Below, one piece after another: positions 13,101 through 22,447 of a stretch of DNA of 64,000 bases. Each line of letters starts with the position of its first letter. Position 1 is the stretch's first letter. The notes below the pieces were generated by a model. It saw nothing but the letters and a program-made list of their open reading frames with translations. It had not been told where the DNA came from and did not search any database. The DNA comes from Osmia lignaria lignaria (lineage: Eukaryota; Arthropoda; Insecta; Hymenoptera; Megachilidae). The stretch is from positions 6,264,501 to 6,328,500 of the forward strand of contig NC_135045.1 of NCBI RefSeq assembly GCF_051020975.1, read 5' to 3'. The position numbers and the translations under genes are program-made.

Positions 13101-16100
13101 GTTCCAACTTCGGTGAAACTTTCTCTGCTTTCTCGTACTCTTGATGCATGTAATGAAAACGTGTCAAGAGTATCCACTTACCTACTGTTTTAAACTCGTC
13201 CTCAAAGTATAAACGAATTATCATACGCGAAGCGTACAATGGAAATGAACGGTTGAAGGGGTGAAACGCGAAATGAATGAAAATTTTGCAATTACGTGTC
13301 GTATGAGAGAGAGCCGTCGAAAGGGTAAATTATGTTACAGCATCGTGTGAAAATTTCGGGAGATTGCTATTTTCAACTTTGCTTTAATCGCTCAAGATCC
13401 AATAGTTTGCGAAATACGTATCGCGAAAGAAATTTTCCGAACAAAATTTGTTTATCGTCGAAGCAATATACGCGTGGCATGAACAATTAAATTATTGCAT
13501 CAAATTCGCACGAAGACAGGAATTAAACAGAAGGAACGGGTTTATAGATTCGAACACCGCGCACGGGCTTGCCGTACCAGATTTAATGAAAGGATTAATT
13601 AATTCAGTGTGGTCGACAATAGTGGTGACCGAGCTGTTTACCGTGATGGGTCATACGCAAGCAAATCAAGAGGTTAACTACGGCACGTATTGTTCGTTTA
13701 ACCTCTCACCCTTTCCAATTTCGCTGTTGTGTTACCGCAGTAAATACCGTCGGACTTGAAAATCACTTTTGCAAACAATTGGATCGCTTTCATTGAATGG
13801 CACTCTAAACGAGAAATCCTTCGAATTGCACGTTTCATTCATACCAATTGCTGATAAATAATTATCTAATTGTTTTATTAATTCATTTAATATGAATATC
13901 AAGGGTATCAAATCATTCCAGAAATATGTCATTCATTAATATAATGATAGAAAATGAATAATAACGAATTATCATAATTTCTATAAGATAAAAATCTCAA
14001 AATTTATATAAACAATCAGATTGTGGAAATCTGAACACTAAAAGCCGATGGTAAGAGAGATGTATCGTTTACCTAGAATGGTATTTTAATGTATCCAACG
14101 TCACGTATGAAACTCGAGCACCTGTAGCATCGCGTTCCTCTGTCCATCCCTCTAATGCTAATCGTAATTGAAGTTGATGTATCAAGATATACCGCGAGAC
14201 AGTATAATCTAAACACGCAGAAATAGTTAGCTCGGCAAACAGCACGTGATTCTCGTGGATGGACGTGGAAATGGCGCGGGTGTACTTAGCTCTCCCAATA
14301 TTGTCCCCTGTATCACCTACTTTGGCAAACAGTCAGTGGCCGTTATCAGGGGGTAGCTGCGAATTAATTAATCCTTTCATTAAAGTCGCTGCGGAAGACC
14401 ACACGGATGCCGACTGTCTGGTGGTAGTTGTTCTGTCGCACGGTACATCTGGTTACATACATACGTTCGATACTATGTATAAGGTCGAGTCGCTGTGGAC
14501 CCGTTTCATCGCTGAACGATGTCCCACCTTGGCGGGAAAGCCAAAGCTGTTCTTCATTCAGGTGAGCAATAGATTTCAATGTTATCGTATTAACTGCTTA
14601 GAGACAGGAAGCCCATTAACGCGTTCAATGCCATTTTACTCGCACATGATTGACGCGACGCTTTATTTTCCATAGGAATTCATCCATATTGTTAGGTATT
14701 TTTTAATTTTTTAAATAGTTTCGGAGTTACTGATAGATGTATTTAAAATAGTAACGGGTCATATCGTTATAATATAGAGATCATTTTAACCGTTTAAGTA
14801 AATAACTGAAACGTTAGCTTTCCGTTCTTCATCAATAAATGTGCAATTCATACGTCGTTAATGAATTTGCTTTGCACAACATTTTAGCCTGTAGCGTTCA
14901 GCTATCGGGAACAGAATGCAATCGTTCGTCGATAATTATTCATTGACGCTCGCGATACGTGTGCAATCATCATAGATATCGTTCTGTTTATAGTTAATGA
15001 AGATAAGTAATATCTTTGAAAGCAACGTTTCATAGCATCCTCATCTAGGATAAGATTAATTTTTATACGATTAAAAAATAACTAAAATTGCTGCAACTTT
15101 CAAAATTAAATAATAAATAAGTATAACAAGAAAATTGAGACAGGGATTACTATTCATGACTTGTTCAGGCAACTATTATAAATCCTTATCACAAGTGTTT
15201 CGGTTTTTCAACTCTCACGATGCTTTCTCTACCGGGATGTTCTTTATTTGTGTCAGTGCTGTGTCGTTAATTTTGCTTGCGGTCCAAGGGAATGCACAGT
15301 TAAAAGCCTAGGCGGAGAAAGCTTTATTAATAGAAAGAGAGTACAGTGGCCACGAACCGTGCATGCACAACTTCAAGGTCCCTGTTGGTCAATTTTCTGT
15401 TACGAATGCAGCCTTTGGATTTACGAGACACTGCGCGATGATAAAAATTTTCCCAATATCACGGATCGTATTGTTCTGAGATTTTATTGAATTACGAAGG
15501 GAAATGTTCTTACTCTGCGCGGATTACAAAGGATTTCATAATACCAGCATTACAAGGAAATTGCTGGAGTTACACGAACTGTTGTTTCAAAAGAGACTCG
15601 CTATCTGTGGTGATTAGCCTTTTTTATCGCCGTCATGAAAAACTTATTTTATTCAATGTTTTGCGAACGCGATTGCAGATAAAAGTTCAAATTTCATTCA
15701 TTTCGAAGTCATTTGGTAAAAAAGTAACTTTACTTTTTTTTTATTTTGAAGAATTATTTTATCAGTAGATAAAATTTTATCAGTGAAAATATTCAAAATA
15801 TTTCATACGACTCTTGTGGTCATGAAATTGTACAATTTGCGAGGTTGGAAATACGAAACATTGAAACAACCGGGAGACAACAGGATAATGCAAATATTTC
15901 GTGCGATGATAACGTAAATCTTGATTTTCTTTGCGGTGTAATCCTGGACGGTTCTTTTTCCATTTATCTACTTCAGGATGATCTCTCAAGGATTTGCGAG
16001 GCGAAGCGCATTATCGCGCAAGCGTTGTGTTTTTTAGCTCCGCAGACCGTGAAACGTGGATATATCCTGCAGGATAATGGAACTGTTCGCGTAACGCATC

Positions 16101-19100
16101 AGAGTAATTAAGATTACCTTGACCCGGGAACAAAACGAAACGATAACCATGAAAAATTCCTAATATAATAAAAAAAAAACATTTCAAAAAATAGATCACT
16201 TTCCTATTAAAAAGAAAAAAAAATGAAAAAGATACCGCTTGTCTCTCATCAAATTGCTCCTGATCGCTCGTCTCGTTTAATTCATACGTCATATTCAACT
16301 TCACGTGTGATCACGTTTGACAAAACGCGAAAAAGAAGCTTTAGTGTTGAAGCTTGCAAACAAATTTACTGCCACGCGTTGTTTTCTCTGTACGATCCGA
16401 TCGATCATCGTGCGACGTGTAGAAAAATTCTTCGTGTGTTAACGATCAATAATGCGAAACAGTTTTTCTATCAACTTTATATACCGTCTGGTATGAAACG
16501 CTCGACGTTTGTAACAAACACGCGAACCAACAAATTCTCGGCGAAATTAAAATCGCGAAACAAATTGAGCGAGCCGTTATTGAGCTTGCTTGCGTTCGTG
16601 CAGACCTCTAAATATTGTTCATTCAAGTAGCACGATGGAGGCAAAAGGCAGGGTGAAGAAAAGGAGAAATATGTTTGCTACGAATAGGATTAATTTTCAC
16701 CATAATGAGCAGATGGAAACTAGGAAACGAATTTCAAACTGTACAAAATTTATGGTCCAAGGGGAAAATATGTTACTGTTAAGTGACGTGTTTGTCTGCC
16801 CTAGTAGAAATACTGTTCACGATGATTATTTTAATATACAAAAAAAGTTTTCTTAATATTTCAAAGCCAGCCACTGGATAGTTGAAAAACGTTGTTAAAA
16901 ACATTGAACCCTTTGACTACGAAAAGCGTGTATGTACATAAATACTTATTAAATGCCTACGCTGCAGGGGGGATTGTCGATTCCGAGATCGCTCGATCTT
17001 AGCCGATCATGGCCGAGTGATCGGTACGGGGGGGGGGGGAGCGTGGACGGTTGAACAAGAAGAAAAGATGGCGTCGTGGTTGACAGGCACGAGAAATTCG
17101 GTTCAGAAAATTCGTGATTATAAAGAAAATAAAGGCTTCAAGTTTTAAAATGAGTGATTTAAGAAGCTAGCCCAAGTCTGCCTCATGGAGGGTACTAAAT
17201 TCATATATTATTAGAGGAAGAAGATTAAAACTAATCGCGTTCATTAACGGCGCTTCCTGAAGAAGGTTACTTGGTGCAAGAAATTAATCCGTAGCCACGG
17301 AGAGTTCAGAATTGGACGATAAAGGACAGGTGATAATAGAGGGAACAAGCTCATTCTCGCGAGTTGGAAGAGCCACTAACGCGTTGGTTTTCCGGTTCTT
17401 CGTGAAGAGCGGCGAGGCGGAGCGCTAACGGAAGTGGAAAAGACGACATAGTTAATTATCCGCACGGCGTTTCAAAGGAACATGAAAGAGTTTTATAGTT
17501 GACGAGGTTACTTCTCAACTCGTTTAACAAGCTCTTCACTATGCGCTACGTTGAAGACGTAGCGCGCATGACGTTAACTTGTGAAATGTTTCCTGCGAAT
17601 GCAATAACCTATGCCATAACCTAAAAAACAAGGTGCTTGAATGTTTCATTTAAATTTAATAATTCGACTTAGAATATATAGAAAGTTATCTAGAAAAGTT
17701 ATTTCTCGAATCATAAAGATTATTTCTTAGAATTGTTTAACAAGTTCAATGTACCGCAATGAAAGGTGTAAATGAATGCATAAAGTGGCTGTTGCCACGT
17801 GACAATTTGGACGTTTATTCATGTATTTTTCTTTTTTTGTTATTTTTCGCAGGCATGTCGTGGAAATAAAGGAGATAACCCAACGAATATTGATGTAACG
17901 GACGGTACAAGTGCAACCCCCTACACGATTCCTTCCCATGCGGACATTATGATTGCCTATTCCACTAACGACGGTAAGTAAATGCACCCACTTACGTTCG
18001 TACGCTTTTTATCGTTGTGCATGTACACATATGCCATTTGTAAACTCGTTGCATGGGTTATTCCGTTCTCTGGTGTCTGAACAAACTTTTCATTCTACGT
18101 AAAGGAAAGTACAACAATAATGAAAACCCGGTGGAATGTGCAGTGAAAAACAAAGCTGAACGAATTTTATTGTAAATCTTTCCCGGTGTTACAAAAGGGT
18201 CCGTGTCGTCGACCATTAACTTCCTGAGTCTCTTATAAATAATTTCGTTTATACTTGACTCGTTAAGCCACTTACATACTGTCTACACCATTCCTTGTTG
18301 CGTTATAACGAAGAAGAGGATTTAACGATTCCCGTGTCTTTTCGCCGATAACAAACGAACACGAACTCTTCGGGGTAGCTCGAAGCCTCGTTTGAACTCG
18401 TTTAACCCTCCAGCATGTACATTTTTTCTGTCAGACTCCTCCCTTGAGGATAATTAACTGATCTCCATGAAATATTATTAGCTTGACGGGATAGCTAGGG
18501 GCAATAACGCTTGTGATAGCGTACTTGCAGCGCGGTTAAAGGTATATGGGTCACTTGTACCTCTCCGCTATTTAGAATTATTCAAAAGATTCTTTAACGA
18601 GAATTGCAGTCTTCCCAACTGCATAAAGTGCAGAGTTTCTTCTTTGAACGGTAATACTCTTTTGTCTTCTTAAAGTTCCATTTTTAAAAAACATTTATTC
18701 CTTAATCTAAGATTGAGTGGTCTTAATTCTGTTGCCTTTTGACGTATCATAATAGAATATCTTCCTTGTTAGCTCGCGCAGAAACATTTTGTAGAAATTT
18801 ATATAGGTCACCTCGTATAACCGTGATGTGTGCACAGATGCAGCGGGTAAATACTGAGGTTTCCGTGCAACGAAGTAAACTGCTTCTCTTAACTGACACG
18901 TCAGAGAATAATACGAGCAGCCGCTTTCATAACGCGAAGAAATTTCGAACCGTAACGAATCACAGCCATCGACCGGAATCAATAGTCGGTAGAGGGTGTT
19001 TCCATTGGAAAGAATAGTAAACGGGAGTCTGTAATTTATTAGGGAAAACGGGGTGGATGACTAGTCGAGGCTCGGCTACGTGCTGGGAACATAATTTAAT

Positions 19101-22100
19101 TAAGTTGGGAAATTTGTTTCGTGGAAATTAATTGAAGGCTCGACGTTCGACAATGTCGGCTAATTATCGTCGCAGGGGTGTGTAATTGAAAAGGTGGCTC
19201 TATTAAAATCGTCCTGCTGAAAACTCGCGAATTCACGCCAATTTTACGGTATATTATTCGCGACTCCTCGGGATGATTAATTCTCCCATAGAAAACGAAA
19301 AAAGTAGGTCACCTTTTTTTAGAAAGAAAAATAAAAGTGCGAAAGAGAGGGTAAAAGAATTTTCAGGGTATTTCATCGATTCGTTATGAATCTAATCGGT
19401 AGACGAAATTTTAATGGATTTTCATGGTCGAAAATTGAAACGATAATCGAAGCGCGAGCGTGCACCATTGCAAAATACTTTGACGAAAATAATGGGCGTT
19501 ATTTGATGGAGAATCGCAGCATTTAAACAGAGAGTACGGGGAAATGGATAGACGAGGTAGAGGAACAAATACCTTCAATGTTTGATCAGTGCGCGTTGTT
19601 TCGTTTATACCGATGCTCGATGCACCGATGTGTTTTCAGCTTGCAAACAAGATAATAGCCAATCGGGCCGGTAACGAAATTATTTGATAACATTCTCCGG
19701 GTATTCCGTGACAAAGAACCGCGCCTGTTCAACGCGCATTCTACCACAGGAAAACGCTTGGTTGCTTTTGCAAACTTCCTACTTAATGATATTGTGAACA
19801 CGTACTTCTATAAATATATTTTCAATCATTTGTGAAATATTTCGAAGCCTCTTGGGATAATTACTAGCAACCAAAATGCCCGATAATTAATATCGATATC
19901 ATAGTGAAATGTTATCGAGTATCATTGAAAGGTCTATAATATCGTAATTGCACGTTAAATTGTTGTCAAATTGCGCCATACATCGTGATATCAAATCTCG
20001 AACGATTATTTCGTGATTATGTTAAGGTAGAATTCATACAATTATAGTGTAATTGAATTTCAATAATAGCGAATTTGGTTTCATTTTAATATCTGATTTA
20101 CTTCTGCTGCATCTGGTTCATAAATCTTTTTAAAGAACAAGTAAAAAAAACTATAAATTTCTAATTTGACGAATCTTTTCGGCCTGCGAGGAAGATTCAA
20201 GGGACAAGCCTAATCGCGTCCTTTTACCACTCAGCCGGTGGAAAGAAAAGATTTGAAAAAAGCTTGTGCGACGTGCCACAAGCGTTCCCTAAAAGCTGCA
20301 GTTTCGCTGCCGAGCTTTTTTCCTTCGTCGGCTCGGCGGTATTCGCGGCACTTTTCGCGCTGGTTTCCCGCCTCGCCAAGAGGCACTTTATTCCTCGTTA
20401 TCGATCACAATAGACGAGGACGGAAGTACCGGCTTCTCTTAACGCGGCTGTCGGAGATGTATACGCTGTCTGCTTGCTAGAAACGCCGAGAGGATGGCGG
20501 GAAAAACGTGCATCCAGTCGCTGCAAGTCACAGACAATCGCGGGGAAACTAGGAAAAAAAAACCGTCCCGCTTTTCATTGTATCTCGTTTCACGCTGTTC
20601 GCGATATACATTTTTCCACATTTTTATTTATCCATTTATTTGTGTATATATTTAACGGGGCGGGCTGTTTAAATGATAAAAGATTGCGATAATAAAAAAT
20701 AGAAACATCGCTTATTGTTGGATTAAATACTGAGATGCATTGATAAGGATGCGGTCTTTGATTTTTTCAAAATGCAAACTGGGCCATTTATATTTTGCTT
20801 TCTAATTAGAATTAATGAGTGTTTCGTATTATTAATAGGAATATCTTTAGAAATTGAGTATTCAATATTTTTCCATTGAAAGGAAATAAAAAAGAATCGA
20901 GGGTTGAATAGAAGTGTTTCGTAATCAATTTTCTCAATAATGAATGTCTTCGTGGAAATTATTTCCGCATAAATCGTTCTAAATAAAACGATGTATTTTA
21001 AAACACGTTATTCCGTTGAAATATTAAGATGCTCTGATTTCATTTCCACCGTTCCTTGCACAAGACAGTCGTATTCTAGAAACGTGCATCACCATCAAGC
21101 AGACATCCAAAGATACGAATGGCTTCATGAGAAACCGTCTCTTACAGTGATGACAATTGCGTCCAAGTTCTGAAAAGTGACAATGCTATATATTCGTATT
21201 CTTCGCGATACATTAGCGTTCTGACAGCAGCGTGTTTCTTTTCTTTGTCTCTATCTCATCTGTCTATTGTTCAACCACAATTATTTCCCCGCCTTTATTC
21301 GCGTATCACAGAAAATATATTTTCATCTGGGAACTCGATCCATCATAAGTTTCTCCTTCAAGTGTTCGCATGCTTTCGACGTTTTCAGTCTTCCTTTCTC
21401 GTAATTGACGTGTTTTATTCCATAATTGTTATCCTGCAATATCACAATATCCCCCTAATATCACAAACGAGTCTATAATATATTAATTATTTCTTTTCAA
21501 ATCAAACGTTATCGAAACGCGATTCACCATCCAAGATCAAGAAATAAAGAGAATAATTCACGAGAACGGTAGAAGTACGAGTCGGTGTGAAAATAATTTC
21601 CAAAGTTCGATCAATCTCGGACGTCAACGTCGAAGCTTTTTTTTTTAAACGAGCGCTGCATTCGCGTGGAATGTACGATTCTGAGTTGTGTGTATAGCTT
21701 TACGATCCGAACAACGTTCGAGTTATTTCTAGCAAACCTAGCCAGCCAGTCATTAAGGCCGATCTTTAGCCACCGGTTACGTGGACGTGGTTCATGAAAG
21801 CAACTAATGACCTCATCAAGGACCGTCCATCATGCGGGAATACAGCGTCTTTATAAACACAATCAAGCGACCGCAAACGTCAGGAACGGGATTGTTGTTC
21901 GTATAAACTCGTTTAGAGCTGTTTAATCCGATATCCTCGGTTGTGCTTTTGTTCATTTCTTCCGAGTCCATGTGTTTCTTCGTATCGTTGTTCATTCTTT
22001 TACACCAAAACACATCGCATAAAAATTTGAACAGCTGTTTGCATACAACACCTGCTTCAACGAGATCGTCGCACTCATTGTTCAAACATACAAAGCATCA

Positions 22101-22447
22101 GCTTCGAACCGTGCTTGTACAAAAAGAAATGCTTCTGAACAAGAAGAAACTTATAGCCAAATCGCATTATGATCAAGATATTATTTTGAACGTGTCTTCC
22201 AGGCTTCTTCTCATTCCGAAATGTCGAAAACGGTTCCTGGTTCATACAGGCTCTTTCCGAGGAGCTTACTCAAAACTGGCGAACCCATGATCTAATGAGG
22301 ATAATGACTTCAGTGACTCGTCGTGTCGCCATCGATTATATATCGAATGTATATGACGACGAGACGAAGGATAAAAAGAAACAAGTTCCTTCTGTTGTCA
22401 CCATGTTGACGCGGTTAGTGTACTTCAGTGATAAATCGTTGCAATAA
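604..22447 (+). CDS. caspase (C14 cysteine protease), five-exon gene, 441 aa
   Basis: The gene encodes a cysteine-aspartate protease that would act in the cytosol in apoptosis or related proteolytic signalling. The joined exons (604-1130, 4447-4703, 14386-14561, 17853-17973, 22203-22447) keep one open frame through four phase-compatible GT...AG junctions. Residues 1 to about 195 form a long basic prodomain. The p20 region starts near Tyr199 (YNMNH), with Arg223 aligning to the S1-pocket Arg, catalytic His280 in LSHG, and catalytic Cys322 in QACRG. The linker (about 325-348) holds Asp337 before Gly338 as a candidate processing site. The p10 region includes Arg366 in the substrate loop, GSWFIQ at 371-376, and a C-terminal MLTRLVYF typical of the family. 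QACRG and KPKLFFIQ match the effector (drICE/Dcp-1-like) class, but the prodomain length recalls long-prodomain caspases such as Drosophila Strica. I cannot decide orthology. The caspase identity is very secure; the exon 1 assignment is slightly less so. Confidence 0.93.
703..846 (+). repeat. 27-bp coding minisatellite, five units plus a partial
   Basis: A 27-nt period lies inside exon 1 and encodes 9-residue units starting at residues 34, 43, 52, 61 and 70, with a partial unit at 79. The units share a Lys at position 2, Thr at 3 (Pro in the first unit), Asn-Lys at 5-6 (Ser-Lys in the first unit) and Ala/Val-rich ends. Base changes between units mostly keep the Lys/Asn/Ala character. The reading frame is preserved because the period is a multiple of three. 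Confidence 0.85.
1131..4446 (+). other. caspase intron 1
   Basis: This 3.3-kb intron has donor GTGAGTGAG and acceptor TGTTACAG. It begins with the inverted-repeat element at 1141-1345. A perfect 12-bp palindrome (TTGATCGATCAA) lies at 1378-1389. The section around 3760-4100 is richer in CpG than its surroundings and could be regulatory. Open frames there have no recognisable similarity. Confidence 0.85.
1141..1345. mobile_element. MITE-like inverted-repeat element, pogo/Tigger-like ends suspected
   Basis: The left end (1141-1168) and right end (1318-1345) are inverted repeats that agree at 23 of 28 positions. Both contain GAAATAAGC when read inward. A second inverted pair is internal: 1146-1170 against 1291-1315, with 17 consecutive matching bases. 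A degenerate fourth copy of the GCTTATT...GCA motif is near 1185-1200. There is no coding capacity. The right end reads ...GGCAATACTG followed by TA, which would suit the CAGT-type ends and TA target sites of pogo/Tigger elements, but the left end is imperfect. The inverted repeat is certain; the family is a guess. Confidence 0.6.
4447..4703 (+). CDS. caspase exon 2: start of the p20 subunit
   Basis: The exon begins after TGTTACAG and ends at GAAG|GTAAGT. It completes codon 176 and encodes residues 176-261 plus one base. The first 20 residues continue the basic prodomain. An acidic QADDEEY segment (193-199) follows and is a plausible prodomain removal site. After it comes the family signature YNMNH...GVALIFNH at 199-214, the first strand of the p20 fold. 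Arg223 falls where caspase-3 has Arg64, which contacts the P1 Asp of substrates. The segment SISEVLKQLQFDVRCYDDLSSEDVL matches the p20 helix-strand-helix that follows. Confidence 0.92.
10851..10875. repeat. GAATC microsatellite, five units
   Basis: Five uninterrupted copies of the pentanucleotide GAATC lie in caspase intron 2. Each overlap also creates TCGA and GAATCGA steps. It is a simple length-variable repeat with no evident role. Confidence 0.95.
11345..11530. repeat. diverged direct duplication, about 138-bp offset
   Basis: The segment 11345-11393 and the segment 11483-11530 share the order CGTAA.CG.GT.ACGT.TAAAC.CTTATCGAC, followed by GA.C.TCG. This indicates an old tandem duplication in intron 2. 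The first copy includes a 17-bp palindrome at 11344-11360 built around AACCGGGTT; the second copy has lost the symmetry. Confidence 0.6.
14386..14561 (+). CDS. caspase exon 3: catalytic histidine exon
   Basis: The exon begins after CATTAAAG and ends at CAG|GTGAGC, encoding the end of codon 262 through Gln320. It carries EDHTDADCLVVVVLSHG with catalytic His280, and ends in KPKLFFIQ, the strand that leads into the active-site Cys. The intron therefore splits the QACRG signature between Gln and Ala. The acceptor has only a modest pyrimidine tract, but phase and homology fix it. An open frame extends upstream to 14259, but those residues do not resemble a caspase and I treat them as intron. Confidence 0.92.
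17003..17039. repeat. short hairpin followed by a G12 homopolymer
   Basis: CCGATCA at 17003-17009 pairs perfectly with TGATCGG at 17018-17024 across an 8-nt loop. Twelve consecutive G residues follow at 17028-17039. The loop region TGGCCGAGTG resembles a polymerase III A-box, but no convincing B-box or cloverleaf follows. Confidence 0.75.
17543..17565. other. perfect 9-bp stem hairpin
   Basis: GCGCTACGT and ACGTAGCGC form a perfect inverted repeat around the 5-nt loop TGAAG. Beyond a 2-nt bulge, AT/AT pairs could extend the stem. It sits in intron 3 about 290 bases before exon 4. There is no run of T after it and no longer stem that would indicate a microRNA precursor. Confidence 0.7.
17853..17973 (+). 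CDS. caspase exon 4: catalytic cysteine and interdomain linker
   Basis: The exon begins after a long T-rich tract ending in TTTTTCGCAG and ends at ACG|GTAAGT, encoding residues 321-360 plus one base. ACRG opens the exon with catalytic Cys322. The linker between large and small subunits (about 325-348) is short and polar. It contains Asp334 and Asp337; Asp337-Gly338 within NIDVTDG is the better candidate for activating cleavage. HADIMIAYSTNDG at 349-361 is the first p10 strand, normally followed by the substrate loop in the next exon, as it is here. Confidence 0.93.
17974..22202 (+). other. caspase intron 4
   Basis: This 4.2-kb intron runs from GTAAGTAAATG to GTGTCTTCCAG. It contains scattered simple A/T runs, such as the T-run near 21640, and no supported exon. 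A minus-strand open frame at 21816-22085 (89 codons) shows no domain and is not bounded by obvious splice sites. Confidence 0.85.
22203..22447 (+). CDS. caspase exon 5: p10 subunit and stop
   Basis: The exon begins after GTGTCTTCCAG and completes Gly361. It encodes FFSFRNVENGSWFIQ at 362-376, the p10 substrate loop. Arg366 matches the caspase-3 Arg207 position and Trp373 matches Trp214. Where most effector caspases read YSWR, this one reads FSFR. A helical region and KKKQVPSVVTMLTRLVYF near the C terminus complete the usual p10 fold, and TAA lies at 22445-22447. No other exon is needed to finish the domain. This exon has no start codon of its own and is recognisable only by homology and splice phase. 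Confidence 0.92.

Larger units (their letters stand above)
4704..14385 (+). other. caspase intron 2
   Basis: At about 9.7 kb this is the largest intron, with donor GTAAGTG and an acceptor ending CATTAAAG. It contains an A15 run at 9203-9217, the GAATC microsatellite at 10851-10875 and a diverged duplication at 11345-11393 and 11483-11530. The segment 7600-8650 is especially AT-rich. Open frames of up to 150 codons, such as 9000-9452 on the minus strand, lack domains and overlap low-complexity sequence. I see no nested gene. Confidence 0.85.
14562..17852 (+). other. caspase intron 3
   Basis: This 3.3-kb intron runs from GTGAGC to a long T-rich acceptor (TTTTTCGCAG). It contains a GC-rich patch at 16965-17045 with a G12 run and hairpin, and another hairpin at 17543-17565. 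Open frames at 15248-15490 and 16223-16630 have no recognisable similarity. Confidence 0.85.

Noticed and set aside
14259..14385. Upstream extension of the exon 3 open frame, with an in-frame start at 14259
   Set aside because: The residues do not resemble a caspase, and splicing at 14386 restores both phase and family alignment to exon 2.
16990..17060. Possible tRNA or tRNA-derived SINE because of the TGGCCGAGTG A-box-like motif
   Set aside because: No B-box of the GGTTCGAnnCC type at the right distance, no cloverleaf, and a G12 run interrupts the region.
21816..22085. 89-codon minus-strand open frame in intron 4
   Set aside because: No domain, no splice borders and no partner exons; likely chance.
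21943..22290. 115-codon + strand open frame overlapping exon 5
   Set aside because: It reads exon 5 in a different frame; the caspase p10 frame is the one supported by homology.
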